Shown here: positions 25,030-36,003 of the stretch, one piece after another | Numbering within the stretch: the first letter of the stretch is position 1 | Layout of the letters: every line of letters begins with the position of its first letter | Origin: Conchocele bisecta | Lineage: Eukaryota > Mollusca > Bivalvia > Lucinida > Thyasiridae | Direction of reading: 5' to 3' | Assembly: GCA_029237695.1 (NCBI GenBank) | Contig: CM055272.1 | Location: 29,212,791-29,276,790 of the forward strand | DNA length: 64,000 nucleotides | Program-made: the position numbers and the translations under genes | The notes under the pieces: model-generated | The model's database searches: none | What the model was told of the DNA's origin: nothing | What the model saw: only the letters and a program-made list of their open reading frames with translations

Positions 25030-25390
25030 GTTCCACATTAGACACTATACTAATGGTGTACTTTCTAGCCGACTGGTCACCGTACACCACGAGTACACCA
25101 TTGGTACAGTGATGATTCTTTGTTAACCATGGGTACACTAATAGTACAGTATCATACTTTGTTCCTTTTCACTGATACACTGATAGTGACATTGTTGGAC
25201 TTCGTTCTGTGTCACTGGTACATTAATAGTAAAGTGTTGGACTTCTTTACTGGTACGCCGATAGTACATTGATGGACTTTGTGCATTATGACGGGTACCT
25301 TGTACATTAATAGTACAGTGTTGGACTTTGGTCATTTTCTATGGTCCACTGATAGTAAATGGTTATATTTGTTCATTTTCACAAGTACTA
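25030..25390. repeat. Degenerate minisatellite, about 45-55 bp units
   Basis: Recurring pattern GGTACA.TAATAGTACAGTGT then TGGACTTTGTTC..TTTTCAC, with units starting near 25131, 25183, 25228, 25252, 25298 and 25349. Copies vary strongly in length. Confidence 0.65.
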
Positions 25391-26207
25391 CAATATGCTT
25401 TATTATTTTACTTGGGTCTCTTTTGACCATTAGCCTAATCATGTAAACTAGCTGAAGATATAATATGATGGGAGAAACATTTTGATGCAAAAAAAATAGC
25501 ATGTATTATAGAGTGTTACAGCGACATTCCGAAGGTCAAGGTCATGTCAATGGGGGTGGGAGTGTGTTGCACACATTCAGGTGGAGCATGTACCTAAATA
25601 TTAAAGCAATTATTCAAGTAATATTGAAGATATTACATGATGGAGTAACTATTACAAACTTTTTAACGTAAACGTAAAAAGACGGTCGGTCGTACAGACA
25701 GACACGCATCGTCGAGAATGCTGCGAAAAATATGGTCATGACAAGAACAAATGACAAAGATCATACACAAACAAGTATCCATGGCAACACAGAATTGTGA
25801 CATTGTGTTATCATACAACATAGATTGCGTTTGGCGTACACTGCAGCCAGCAATTGCACATAATGTACCCAGTATGTAATGCGATGTACATGTATGTAAG
25901 ATATTATGATGGTGGAACATGGAAATTAGCACGACACACTTGCTCATACTGTACTACATTGTATACGGTATCAAGATTTAACGGTCCACTCTAGTATAAT
26001 TGGGAAACATAATTGTAATCAAAATACCGATAACTCGAATTCAAATTATTGGTCACAATTACATGTTTTCCTATACACATGTATAGTATAACTCTCGTAA
26101 ACTCAAATTTTCGCTAAGTCATAACTGTTTCCTCAGTCCTTGAATTTGAGTAAACAAGTGTAGATTGTATTTGTAATCAAAGCATTTTGATGATTTCTCA
26201 TAATTAT
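25391..26207. other. Intergenic, no gene seen
   Basis: AT-rich. One CGAAGGTCAAGGTCATG box at about 25534, which may be a remnant of a tandem-core element. The minus-strand frame at 25663-25947 shows no recognisable features. Confidence 0.4.
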
Positions 26208-26427
26208 GTGGCTGTAACTGGAGAAATGAGGCTTCTGGCACTTCTGGCTAGTGTAGCCCTCATCCAATAGCACACTCCTGTAGTCGATAACAATGTACAT
26301 TGCTTGTTAGAAGGACGGACGGGTGTTTCATTGATGGAATGGCGAACAGTGCAGATTCTGATGAGACTCTGATCTGGATAAACACTGGTCAGAAAACCCA
26401 TAAGCCCCACTTCTCCAGTCACATCCA
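26208..26427. mobile_element. MITE-1, complete copy
   Basis: Terminal inverted repeats GTGGCTGTAACTGGAGAAAT and TTCTCCAGTCACATCCAC continue inward through GGGGCTT/AAGCCCC and CCAGTGT-like arms. Related copies lie at 40897-41060 (left half) and 58692-58874. Internal matches include AATAGCACACTCCTGTAG and GTTTCATTG.AATGGC. Confidence 0.75.
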
Positions 26428-26763
26428 CTTATGAAACACTTGTACAGATGAACTGATTCCACAGCTAACAGTATTTTTTTGAACTCTCAAATAACCTTCC
26501 ATATTGCATCACAGTTTTTTTCCTGGATAATATATTATTTACAGAACACATTTTAATATTCAATATAAGTTCTGTAAACCACAGGTGTTTTGCACAGATG
26601 GTCATTATTTTGGTGTCATATTGATAGTTGGGTGGATTTTGTTGGTTTCGGGTAATTTACAAATAGTTTTGTGCAACTACTATAATTCTCAAACATTACA
26701 CATGATAGAACTTGCCAATTAGATGTTGTCATCTGCTGATTTTTTTCTTCATTTTTCTAAATA

Positions 26764-26841
26764 TAAAATCATGTTTCAGCAGCACAGTAGAATCTGCTCA
26801 GTTTTAGACAATTTTAATGTGCTGCCAAAACATGATTTTAG
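26764..26841. repeat. Inverted repeat
   Basis: AAATCATGTTTCAGCAGCAC and its near-perfect inverted copy GTGCTGCCAAAACATGATTT flank a 30-base spacer containing ATCTGCTCAG. No other support for function. Confidence 0.7.
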
Positions 26842-27638
26842 GAAGAAACAAGAATACAATTCCAAATAAGCAGAGGACAATTTTTTGTTTCCAGCACATT
26901 ACAGACACAATTTTAATACACTTACACATAAAAAACAAGCATAATTAACATACAATACACACAGACTGGCCAAAAGACTGAACATACAGGCTGACAGACA
27001 AATAGACGAGTATGCATGCACATATGGGTTGCGTCTGTAGAGAGATGGAGGCCAAAAATAAGCGCCTGAATTACAGACATACAACAACAACAACAACAAC
27101 AACCGCTTTTTTTAAACAAAGGATCAATTATTTTTATCTAAAAAGTCATTTCTTATGTAAATTATAATCAAAACAACAGTAAGAGATTCATAAACACATA
27201 AACTAAACTTCTAGAAATGATTGAGACTTATTGTTGTCGTTTAAATCAAATAAGGTAAGGATTTCCAAATAATTATGAAAAAATTAACCAATAACCACTG
27301 GATCCATTAAACAACTGTGATATTGGATTTCCAATATTGAAGTTAATACATGTTAGTTATGCATATGAGCTTGATGAGTACATAACTCTTAATTACATTT
27401 CATTACACTGCATTGCATACGAGTTATGACTGAGTGGTCTTTCCAAATGTGCGTTCGAAGCATTCTTTGTTTACTTTCTACTTTGTGGGGAGTGTCCGAA
27501 GAATTTTGATAATACACACTTTATAAGGTAAGTTTATTGTAATATTTTTGTGTCATACTGTAGAACTGTCTCTCAATAACAATATAGCAAAGTATGAATG
27601 TCGACACCCTGGATGTTTTCATCACGGCTTGCTTTTGA

Positions 27639-28520
27639 GGGTGGCACGATTTACCCAAATCTACCCAAATCTTCATATAATTACTATGTGTTAATAAATA
27701 AAGCTATACACATCATAATAACGATGTTTGGACTGTACTTACATGATGTATGTCATTAATTTGCTCATACCAGGGCCCATTTTAATGTTTTGATGCAAAA
27801 TGAAAATATTTGTATATGAAATAAAGGGAGAGTACCGCGATAAACTTAATACTAGGAAGCCAAGGAAGATAATCCACTTTATAATGGATAAACATGCTAA
27901 ATGGGAATGATGATGTACATAATCACTTGTTGAGGCTATACCTCCAGGGAAATTTGCAATCACAGTCTGATCAGGGTCTACATTGTTTTCCATCTTGTAC
28001 ATACTGACTGTATACCGTATGTTTATATATAGCTTCCTGTGTGAGTTTTGAAATGTATATCCGTAAATTAAATTGCAATAATAACTATATATGTCCAGAA
28101 GTCATTTTATGCTAATAAAAACATTCATTCAATGCATTATACTTTGTTTTTAACTATTTCAAAAAGATGTTGGCATATAATTACTCGGCGAAATAAATAT
28201 TGCAATACTATGGAGGGTGACCGGTTAGACAGTTGGACTAGTATATGTGCCATATGAAATCATGATCGATGACAACTTAGCGTTAGACAACTGAGACATA
28301 ATTAATGAGTCTCGATCACGGTAGTCTCCCTTTATAATAATGCTGTATGTATATTAATCGGTTTCCCGCGGAAATATGTGCTTTATTCTTCCCTTTTTTC
28401 GGTCAAAATGTGCTTATTGTATGATATACTAATGATATATTTTTGAAAACGTATATAGTATAATCATAAATGTTATTTTTAATGAAGATTTGGGTAGATT
28501 TGGGTAAATCGTGCTGCCGT
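27639..28520. mobile_element. MITE-2 with 37-bp inverted repeats and 8-bp duplication
   Basis: The left terminus GGTGGCACGATTTACC continues through CAAATCTACCCAAATCTTCAT and is mirrored at 28483-28520 with two mismatches. GCTTTTGA occurs directly outside both ends (27631-27638 and 28521-28528), a clean 8-bp target-site duplication of the kind made by hAT- or P-type transposases. The interior of about 800 bp is AT-rich without a transposase, so it is non-autonomous. Confidence 0.85.
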
Positions 28521-28544
28521 GCTTTTGACGTGCGTCCAGCATTT

Positions 28545-29235
28545 GTGTAAGTATTTCATGTACCAAATATCTCCACAACCCTAAGTCTGACAAACTTGAA
28601 ACTTCACATACCTTATTATCATCATCCTTATTTTAATTCTATAGCCCACCAATGCAGATACCATGCCCAAGTTCAATGTCAAATTGGTTAGAAATGTGCG
28701 TTATGATTTTTTTTGTAAAATCTGAATGAATATCTCCACAACCCGAACTCATGATTGACTTGAAACTTCACATACCTCGTCATCATCCATATTTTCATCC
28801 AATAGCCCAGCCATGTGACTAACATGCCCAAGGTCAATGTCAAAATTACTTCGATACAAGTTTTTAACTACCCAATATCAATACTTCTTTATCACCATCT
28901 ATATTTTCATCCTATAGCCCACCCATGCAGACCCCATGCCCAAGGTCAAATTACTCTGAAATTTGTGTTAAAGTCTGCTTTTTAATTGCATACCCAATAC
29001 ATGCGTATCTCCCCAATCCGATTGCTCTAACCAGATACATATTCATATGTACTGGACCATCAAATACATAGAAAAAAGAGGTATTATACAAGTATAATTT
29101 GTTTTCTCCTCAATCCTCCAATACTATGTGTATATGACATGTGTTTATCCAAATGAAATAAACTACATGTATATACTGTTTAAACTATAAATACCTTGGC
29201 GGGCGTGATATGCTGGCTGTTGCCATCTAGTTTCT
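28545..29235 (+). mobile_element. Core monomers with D-type tail
   Basis: Three diverged units with ATATCTCCACAACCC..A, TTGAAACTTCACATACC and CCCA(A/C)GGTCAATGTCAAA, then a tail CCTTGGCGGGCGTGATATGC ... GCCATCTAGTTTC at about 29198. The left end is cut by MITE-2; GACGTGCGTCC just right of MITE-2 may be a head remnant. Confidence 0.65.
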
Positions 29236-29533
29236 ATATTTTAGTGTGCGAACTGTAAATGCTATTACGCACATTTTTACTGTGTAATGTGGTGTTGTGT
29301 ATAGTGCAACCTGTAAGCGGAAAACGTGCAGCTAAATATATGTTGTCAAATTCAATGATTTCTTGATCTCACTGAAATGACCATTGAGCTAATAATGTTA
29401 ATAATTGATAGAAATATGTGCATACTGGTGAATGTATGCAAAAACTTTTATTAAATTGATTAATTGGCATTTGTAAATATTGATAACTCACCTGTACCAA
29501 ATTATAATAAAATGTTTGTTTCAACATGTTCAG

Positions 29534-30797
29534 GAGTCCCTCACAATATGTACCAGGCTGGCCAGGCGCAAGAATGTTGGAGTCATGAGATGGAAGATTC
29601 AGTGATCGTGAGTTTCAACATTATATAATTTTATGTATGCTGACCAATTAAATAAAGAAAAACATTACCCTTCAACATGTTCAACATACTACATACTTAT
29701 GCCCATGGTATAATAACGGAGTATGTCTGTAGAACTATTTACAGGTTTAAGAATGTTTGCACGCATTCCAGAATTGCAATATTACATATAAATAGGCGTA
29801 AAATTACTAGACATACTGTAGTCAAAAGAACCTTTTGTACATTATTGACTAGAAAACAGCTGCATATTTTATACAAAACAGTCTTCCACAAAGTAGCGTC
29901 AAAACAGAATAATGACATTATCATATATATAAATAGACAAGTGGACTATCCTTTATTTATTAGCCATTTTGTTGCGTCAAAAAGTTTGTAAGAGTTTCTC
30001 CAGTTACAGTCCAGTATGCCACGGGGCCATATCCATGCTTTACAAACATAATGTCTAGCTTTTGCTTAAATTTGGGTAAAACATTAACACTTAAGTACTA
30101 TAATATATTTCAGGAACGTGAACATTTTGCTGACAGTGCCAGTGGGTCACAAGAATGGGAGAAGCGGGAAACGGTGAGTACTTCTATTTTATTCGGTGCA
30201 TTCAGAGGGATGGGTTGTGGCCTAGGGGTTAGAACGCCTTAACTTCCAATCCGGAGGTTGTGCGTTCAAACCTCGCCTAGGGCATAAAAAAATACTTCCA
30301 TAGTTTTTCCATCCCACTGGTATGTCGGACTGTGATCCCATTTCTATATGACCTTAGCTGTTGCTGGTACGTCACTTTCATTGTAATACCGCTATTAAAG
30401 ATAAAATGTATTGCAAAATCCCTGATACAATATATCATATTGTCTGCTGCGTAATGTGACCTTGCTGTTGAACGGATGTGAAAACTAATAAACAAATGTA
30501 CAACACAGTAAATCCGAGTTATAGCCACGCTTTTGTTTTCGAAATTATTCAATTACTACTTAAATGAACCTACATGTACGAACAAATACGACATGTGAAC
30601 AAAGGCCAGATTTTTCTCTGGTCTTGTTCACAGGTGTGACTGTATATATTTGTATGACCTGTATGTGTATGTCAATATTTCAGAGCGGTGGAGTGAAGAA
30701 TGTTCAGCTATTGACAGAATTTCAAGTGTACTTGACACCAACGCAACTGTCCGTAGCTAACCACAAGGCAGGAGGAAATCCAAGAATCCAGTATTAG
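29534..30797 (+). CDS. 3' end of an unidentified host gene, three exons
   Basis: Three blocks with good splice borders join in one frame. Exon 29534-29607 sits between ...TGTTCAG and GTGAGT; its first two bases complete a codon, then it reads VPHNMYQAGQAQECW then SHEMEDSVI. Exon 30114-30173 sits between ATATTTCAG and GTGAGT and reads EREHFADSASGSQEW then EKRET. Exon 30684-30797 sits between ATATTTCAG and the TAG stop at 30795-30797 and reads SGGVKNVQLLTEFQVYLTPT ... GGNPRIQY. Internal introns are phase 0. Each block is too short for an ORF scan, but all three stay open in the joined frame, which would be unlikely by chance. I do not recognise the protein, and found no membrane segment or known motif in this 80-residue C-terminus. 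Upstream exons were not found with confidence. A SINE lies in the last intron and tandem repeats start directly after the stop. Confidence 0.68.
30209..30500 (+). mobile_element. tRNA-derived SINE in the last intron
   Basis: The tRNA-like head has an A box (TGTGGCCTAGGGGTTAG, about 30216) and a B box (TGCGTTCAAACCTCGCC, about 30261), spaced as in a tRNA gene. The body contains TATGACCTTAGCTGTTG and a second CCTTGCTGTTGAACGG, ending in AAACTAATAAACAAATG. This layout fits mollusc tRNA-SINEs such as the RUDI/MetaSINE group (inference). It lies in the sense orientation between exons 2 and 3. Confidence 0.78.
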
Positions 30798-31503
30798 CAG
30801 AGTTATGGTCCTTGACTTAGAGAAACGTGACGATTTTCAACTTGTGTCGCAGAGTTATGGTCCTTGACTTATTGAAAAGTGGCGATTTTCAACTCGTGTC
30901 CCGCATAACTGAAAAACTATTTGAGCTACAGTCATGAAACCTTTTAGGAATACATGTATTTGTTATCATTTCAAGCTGCGCACTGGGGTTTTAGCTGCGG
31001 TTTCATCCAGATTCAGAGTTATGGCTCTTGACTCGGTGAAAAGTGGCGATTTTCAACTTGTGTCGCACATAACTGAAAAACTATTTGAGCTACAGTCATG
31101 AAACATAGGAATGTTTATGAACATGTGGAGTTCTGCATCATGCGAGTTTGATGTGGATTCATAGAGTATGGGTGGAGTTATGGCCCTTGACTTAGTGAAA
31201 ATTGCTGATTTTCTTTAACTTGTGTTGCCGGTAACTGAAGCATGAAACTATATAGGAATGTTAATCAGCATGCATAGTTGTGCACGTGTGATTTTGTTTG
31301 CGGAATCATCCAGTAAGGATGGAGTTATGACCCTTGACTTAGAGAAAATTGGCTATTTTGTCCACCACAAATTTGTGTCGCGCATGTTAGTTAAGAGTTG
31401 CGAAATTTTTACAGGAATGTTTGTCACTATGTGCAGTTGTGCACCTGGGTTTTTTATGCGGATTCGTGTAGTAATGGCCGAGTTATTGCCATTGGTCACT
31501 TTG
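30798..31503 (+). repeat. Tandem repeat, about 150-165 bp, in the 3' UTR region
   Basis: Five diverged units anchored on AGAGTTATGG(T/C)CCTTGACTT at about 30799, 30850, 31015, 31172 and 31321; the first is cut short. Each continues with GATTTTCAACTTGTGTCGC and TACAGTCATGAAAC. The first unit starts at the base after the stop codon of the gene above, so the predicted transcript would contain it. It leads directly into a D-type head at 31504. Confidence 0.8.
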
Positions 31504-31906
31504 TGTCAAGCCCGCTTGCGGAAAGTGAGACATAGTGATCACAATGACGTCCGGGTGTCCGGGCGTCCGTCCGTCCGAAATCTGTGTTAAAGTAAATACC
31601 TTATATCTCTGCAGTCCTAAGTCACATTGACTTGAAACTTCATATGCTTATTAGTCATGATCCATATATTCATGCTGTATCCCACTCATGCGGACCCTAT
31701 GTCAAGGTCAAATGACTTGAAGTTTGCATTAAAGTTTCTGTCAAAATTTGCGTTAAAGTTTTCACATACCTACTATCTCTGTAACCGTAAGTCAGATTTG
31801 CTTGAAACTTTGTATGCTTATTGGGGCATCAAACTTCAAATAAATACACTCTGAGACCATCAAATGCCTCGGCGGGCTCGACATGCGGGCCGCGGCCATC
31901 TGGTTT
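31504..31906 (+). mobile_element. D-type element, short and complete
   Basis: Head: GTCAAGCCCGCTTGCGGAAA, GTGAGACATAGTGATC and (CCGT)3. Core: two degenerate units with CACATTGACTTGAAACTTCA and TATGTCAAGGTCAAATGAC. Tail: AATGCCTCGGCGGGCTCGAC, ATGCGGGCCGCGGCCAT, CTGGTTT. About 400 bp in all. Confidence 0.78.
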
Positions 31907-32408
31907 ATTTTGTTACCTTGCGCAGAAAAAACAAGGTACAATGTAGCTACATATATGCGGTTGTTGCTTAAATTCTAATTTTACAAGGCCCGATAACATG
32001 CAGTGTTTGTGTGGGCATATGTTTTTCTCTGAAAAACAAAAATCTAGCTCTCCATTTGTTAAGTATACACCGATGACTTAAATATATACATCTGAAGACA
32101 TTTTAATACATCATATGCAATATTGTATTGTTTTAGTTATTAATTATTCCATCTTCCCAGTAACAGATTTGTACATTACCTCATTATCTAATGGATGTTC
32201 TACCCTATTCTTAAATGACTCTGATGTGGAATGGACCTGGCACCAGGTCAGGATATTCCAATTTCAGGGCTGAATATATATTTTTGTGTAAATATTCAGT
32301 TCTGATTTTGGGAATTTCCCTCATTATGAACAGGTTAAATATGGGATAGTCTAACCCGTCCAATAAAATCAAGCAATCCCGATTCATTCCATATAACCCC
32401 GATTCATG
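31907..32408. other. Intergenic with a dispersed repeat copy
   Basis: 32223-32320 is the second copy of the dispersed block at 8215-8330 (CAGGTCAGGATATTCC, TTTCAGGGCTGAATATAT). The rest is AT-rich without features. Confidence 0.55.
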
Positions 32409-32920
32409 CCATATAAGGCAAGCTTGCGACTAGCTTGCAGACAAGCTTGCGACTAGCTTGCGGCAAGCTTGCGACTAGCTTGCGGCAAGCTTGCGACTAG
32501 CTTGCGGCAAGCTTGCGACTAGCTTGCGGCAAGCTTGCGACTAGCTTGCGACTAGCTTGCGGCAAGCTTGCGACTAGCTTGCGGCAAGCTTGCGACTAGC
32601 TTGCGGCAAGCTTGCGGCAAGCTTGCGACTAGCTTGCGGCTAGCTTGCGGCAAGCTTGCGGCAAGCTTGCGGCAAGCTTGCGGCAAGCTTGCGACTAGCT
32701 TGCGGCAAGCTTGCGACTAGCTTGCGACTAGCTTGCGGCAAGCTTGCGGCAAGCTTGCGGCAAGCTTGCGGCAAGCTTGCGACTAGCTTGCGACTAGCTT
32801 GCGGCAAGCTTGCGGCAAGCTTGCGACTAGCTTGCCGCGCGTTTCAACTGCGTGCTTGCAGCAAGCTTGCGGTAACCTAACCGCAAGCTTGCATTCTTAG
32901 CTTGCCGCAAGCTAGTCGCA
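32409..32920. repeat. 11-bp AAGCTTGCGAC / TAGCTTGCGGC minisatellite
   Basis: About 46 near-identical 11-bp units that alternate AAGCTTGCGAC, TAGCTTGCGGC and AAGCTTGCGGC. Thirty-three bases encode an 11-residue repeat (for example ACGKLAASLRL), giving a spurious open frame. The purity suggests recent expansion. The right edge decays and passes into S-family core sequence at about 32935, mirroring the array at 24062, which also abuts S-family core. Confidence 0.95.
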
Positions 32921-32934
32921 AGCTTGCAGAATAA

Positions 32935-33125
32935 GATTGCGATTTTTGTTTGGGTGGGTGAAGCATTTTCAGATTTTGTAAAATGAGAGTCATCGCTTAA
33001 TCCAAGATGACCGCCATCTAAAAATAGCACAATTTTTTTAAAACACATGAACTCAATGTCACATTCTCCTCTGGTTTTCATGGAGTCAGGTTAGCGAATT
33101 AGGGCCATCATGGCCCTCTTGTTTT
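32935..33125 (+). mobile_element. S-family core remnant and tail
   Basis: TGGGTGAAGCATTTTCAGAT and ATCCAAGATGACCGCC match the S core. The tail GTCAGGTTAGCGAATTAGGG, CCATCATGGCCCTCTTGTTT follows at 33085; CAGGTTAGC is a variant of the CAGGTGAGC seen in the tail at 47831. Confidence 0.8.
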
Positions 33126-34690
33126 TTAACTTGACCCATTTTTTCCGCGCAGTGGACTTAGCCATTTTCAATGTTAAGTTTTCGTGTTTCAGTCCATTTC
33201 TTTGTTACTGTACCACCTAGGACCACCAAACTTTCACAGCTTCATAATCAAGGGGTGCCCACCACATATCACTATCCAACATGTTACTTTTTTTTTAACT
33301 TGACCCATTTTTTCCACGCTGTCGACTTAGCCATTTTCAATGTTAAGTTTTCGCGTTTACAATGTTAAGTTTTCGTGTTTAAGTCCATTTCTTTGTTACT
33401 GTACCACCTAGGACCACCAAACTTTCACAGCTTCATAATCAGGGGGTGCCCATCACATATCACTATCCAACATGTTACTTTTTTTTTTAACTTGACCCAT
33501 TTTTTCCGCGCAGTCGACTTAGCCATTTTCAATGTTAAGTTTTCGCGTTTACAATGTTAAGTTTTCGTGTTTAAGTCCATTTCTTTGGTACTGTACCACC
33601 TAGGACCACCAAACTTTCACAGCTTCATAATCAAGGGGTGCCCACCACATATCACTATCCAACATGTTACTTTTTTAGCCAGGTTTTTTTAAAAAAAAAA
33701 TCCAGGCTATTGGATTGGCGAAACCGGGAGCGGCGCGGGCGGCGTGGGCGGCGGCGGGCGCGTCCACAATCAATGTTAAGTTTTCGTGTTTGAGTCCATT
33801 TCTTTGTTACTGTACCACCTAGGACCACCAAACTTTCACAGCTTCATAATCAAGGGGTGCCCACCACATATCACTATCCAACATGTTACTTTTTTTAACT
33901 TGACCCATTTTTTCCGCGCAGTGGACTTAGCCATTTTCAATGTTAAGTTTTCGTGTTTCAGTCCATTTCTTTGTTACTGTACCAACTAGGACCACCAAAC
34001 TTTCACAGCTTCATAATCAAGGGGTGCCCACCACATATCACTATCCAACATGTTACTTTTTTTTAACTTGACCCATTTTTTCCGCGCTGTCGACTTAGCC
34101 ATTTTCAATGTTAAGTTTTCGCGTTTACAATGTTAAGTTTTCGTGTTTAAGTCCATTTCTTTGGTACTGTACCACCTAGGACCACCAAACTTTCACAGCC
34201 TCATAATCAGGGGGTGCCCATCACATATCACTATCCAACATGTTACTTTTTTTTTTAACTTGACCCATTTTTTCCGCACAGTCGACTTAGCCATTTTCAA
34301 TGTTAAATTTTCGCGTTTACAATGTTAAATTTTCGTGTTTAAGTCCATTTCTTTGATACTGTACCACCTAGGACCACCAAACTTTCACAGCTTCATAATC
34401 AAGGGGTGCCCACCACATATCACTATCCAACATGTTACTTTTTTTTTAACTTGACCCATTTTTTCCGCGCAGTCGACTTAGCCATTTTCAATGTTAAATT
34501 TTCGCGTTTACAATGTTAAGTTTTCGTGTTTAAGTCCATTTCTTTGGTACTGTACCACCTAGGACCACCAAACTTTCACAGCTTCATAACCAAGGGGTGC
34601 CTACCACATACAACTATCCAACATGTGACCATTTTTTTACCTTCACCTATTATTTCTACGTAATTGACTTAGCCATTTTCAACGTTAACT
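33126..34690 (+). mobile_element. C-family core array with one head
   Basis: About eight core monomers of roughly 170-190 bp (anchor TTAACTTGACCCATTTTTTCC at 33126, 33296 and 33487 and onward). One head lies at 33677-33770 (AGCCAGGTTTTTTT / TCCAGGCT, GC-rich tract, CGTCCACAATCAATG), entered from CCAACATGTTACTTTTTT. The last unit changes to a variant with CTACCACATACAACTATCC. Confidence 0.88.
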
Positions 34691-35253
34691 TTTTAACGTA
34701 CGTCTGGTTAAAGTTTTTTGCTTAAAACGTTTTCCTTATACTATATCTCTGCAACTGCTTCGCCCATACCTTGAAACTTCACATGGGTGTTTATCATCAT
34801 CCATATTTTCATTCTACCCCCCAACCGTGCTGCCCCTGTGCCCAATATCAAGGTCAAATTACTTTGAATTCTTTTGTTAAAGTTTTTTCGTGTACTATAT
34901 CTCTGCAACTGCTTCACCCAATACCTTGAGACTTTACATGGGTGTTTATCATCATTGTCGCACCCACTTGCGGAAAGCGCGATATCGTCGGCATTTTGGC
35001 ATACGTCCGTCCGTACGTCCGTACGTCCGTACGTCAGTACGTCCGTATGTCCGTACGTCCGTACGTCCGTGTGTCCGGTTCAAGTTTTTTCCTTAAAGTT
35101 TTTCCATCTACTATATCTATTTTTTTAGTGTCCATGCCTCGCCCCAAGGCGCGACATGCAGGCCACGGCCATATAGTCTACAAAAAGTGGGTATAATTAT
35201 GTTATCCAAGTGTCTATGCTTGGAAAAAACCTGGCCTTCGTGGCTTTGCCTCG
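34691..35253 (+). mobile_element. D element nested in C, followed by C tail
   Basis: Two core units (ATATCTCTGCAACTGCTTC, TTCACATGGGTGTTTATCAT, CAAGGTCAAATTACTTTG) precede the D head at about 34957 (TGTCGCACCCACTTGCGG, AAAGCGCGATATCGTCGGC). (CCGTACGT)n follows, then the D tail at 35133 (CATGCCTCGCCCCAAGGCGC, GACATGCAGGCCACGGCCAT, ATAGT). The C tail ends the block at 35220-35253 (GGAAAAAACCTGGCCTTCG, CTTTGCCTCG). Confidence 0.85.
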
Positions 35254-36003
35254 TTTTTAACTTGACCCATTTTTTCCGCGCAGTCGACTTAGCCATTTTC
35301 AATGTTAACTTTTCGCGTTTACAATGTTAAGTTTTCGTGTTTAAGTCCATTTCTTTGGTACTGTACCACCTAGGACCACCAAATTTTCACAGCTTCATAA
35401 CCAAGGGGTGCCTACCACATACAACTATCCATTTTTACCTTCACCTATTATTTCTACGTAATTGACTTAGCCATTTTCAAAGTTAACTTTTTAACTTACG
35501 TAGAGTTAATTTTTTTTTCGTTATACTATATCTCTGCAACTGCTTCGCCCATTACCTTGAAACTTCAAATGGGTGTTTATCATCATCCATATTTTCATTC
35601 TAACCCCCAACCGTGCGGCCCCTGTGCCCAATTTCAAGGTCAAATTACTTTTTGTTTTGTTAAAGTTTTTTAGTGTACTATATCTCTGCAACTGCTTCAC
35701 CCATTACCTTGATACTTCACATGGGTGTTTATCATCATTGTCACACCCGCTTGCGGAAAGCGAGATATCGTCGGCATTTTGGCAAATGTCCGTCCTACCG
35801 TCCGTACGTCCGTGTCCGGTTAAAGTTTTTTCGTTAAAGTTTTTCCATCTACTATATCTATTTTTTTAGTGTCCATGCCTCGCCCCAAGGCGCGACATGC
35901 AGGCCACGGCCATCTAGTCTACAAAAAGTGGGTATAATTATGTTATCCAAGTGTCTATGCTTGGAAAAAACCTGGCCTTCGTGGCTTTGCCTCGTTTCTT
36001 GTT
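35254..36003 (+). mobile_element. Second C/D composite unit
   Basis: Same order as the previous block: one C core, two CTGCAACTGC core units, D head at about 35741, short CCGT tract, D tail at about 35872, C tail ending GCCTCGTTTCTTGTTTTT near 36005. The C core is shortened. Confidence 0.83.

Noticed and set aside
26340..26390. CTGATGAG strings suggesting a hammerhead ribozyme
   Set aside because: No matching GAAAC core or helices at the right spacing here, nor around the CTGATGAG occurrences at 11786 and 40976.
27079..27103. (CAA)n microsatellite
   Set aside because: Ordinary short simple repeat, like the one at 51249; no associated feature.
27427..27540. Possible first exon (ATG at 27425, donor AAG|GTAAGT at 27530)
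   Set aside because: The ATG frame stops before the donor, and the frame needed to join exon 29534 also contains a stop.
32656..32880. Repetitive 74-codon frame (ACGKLAASLR repeats)
   Set aside because: Produced by the 11-bp minisatellite; the same array is open in other frames as well.
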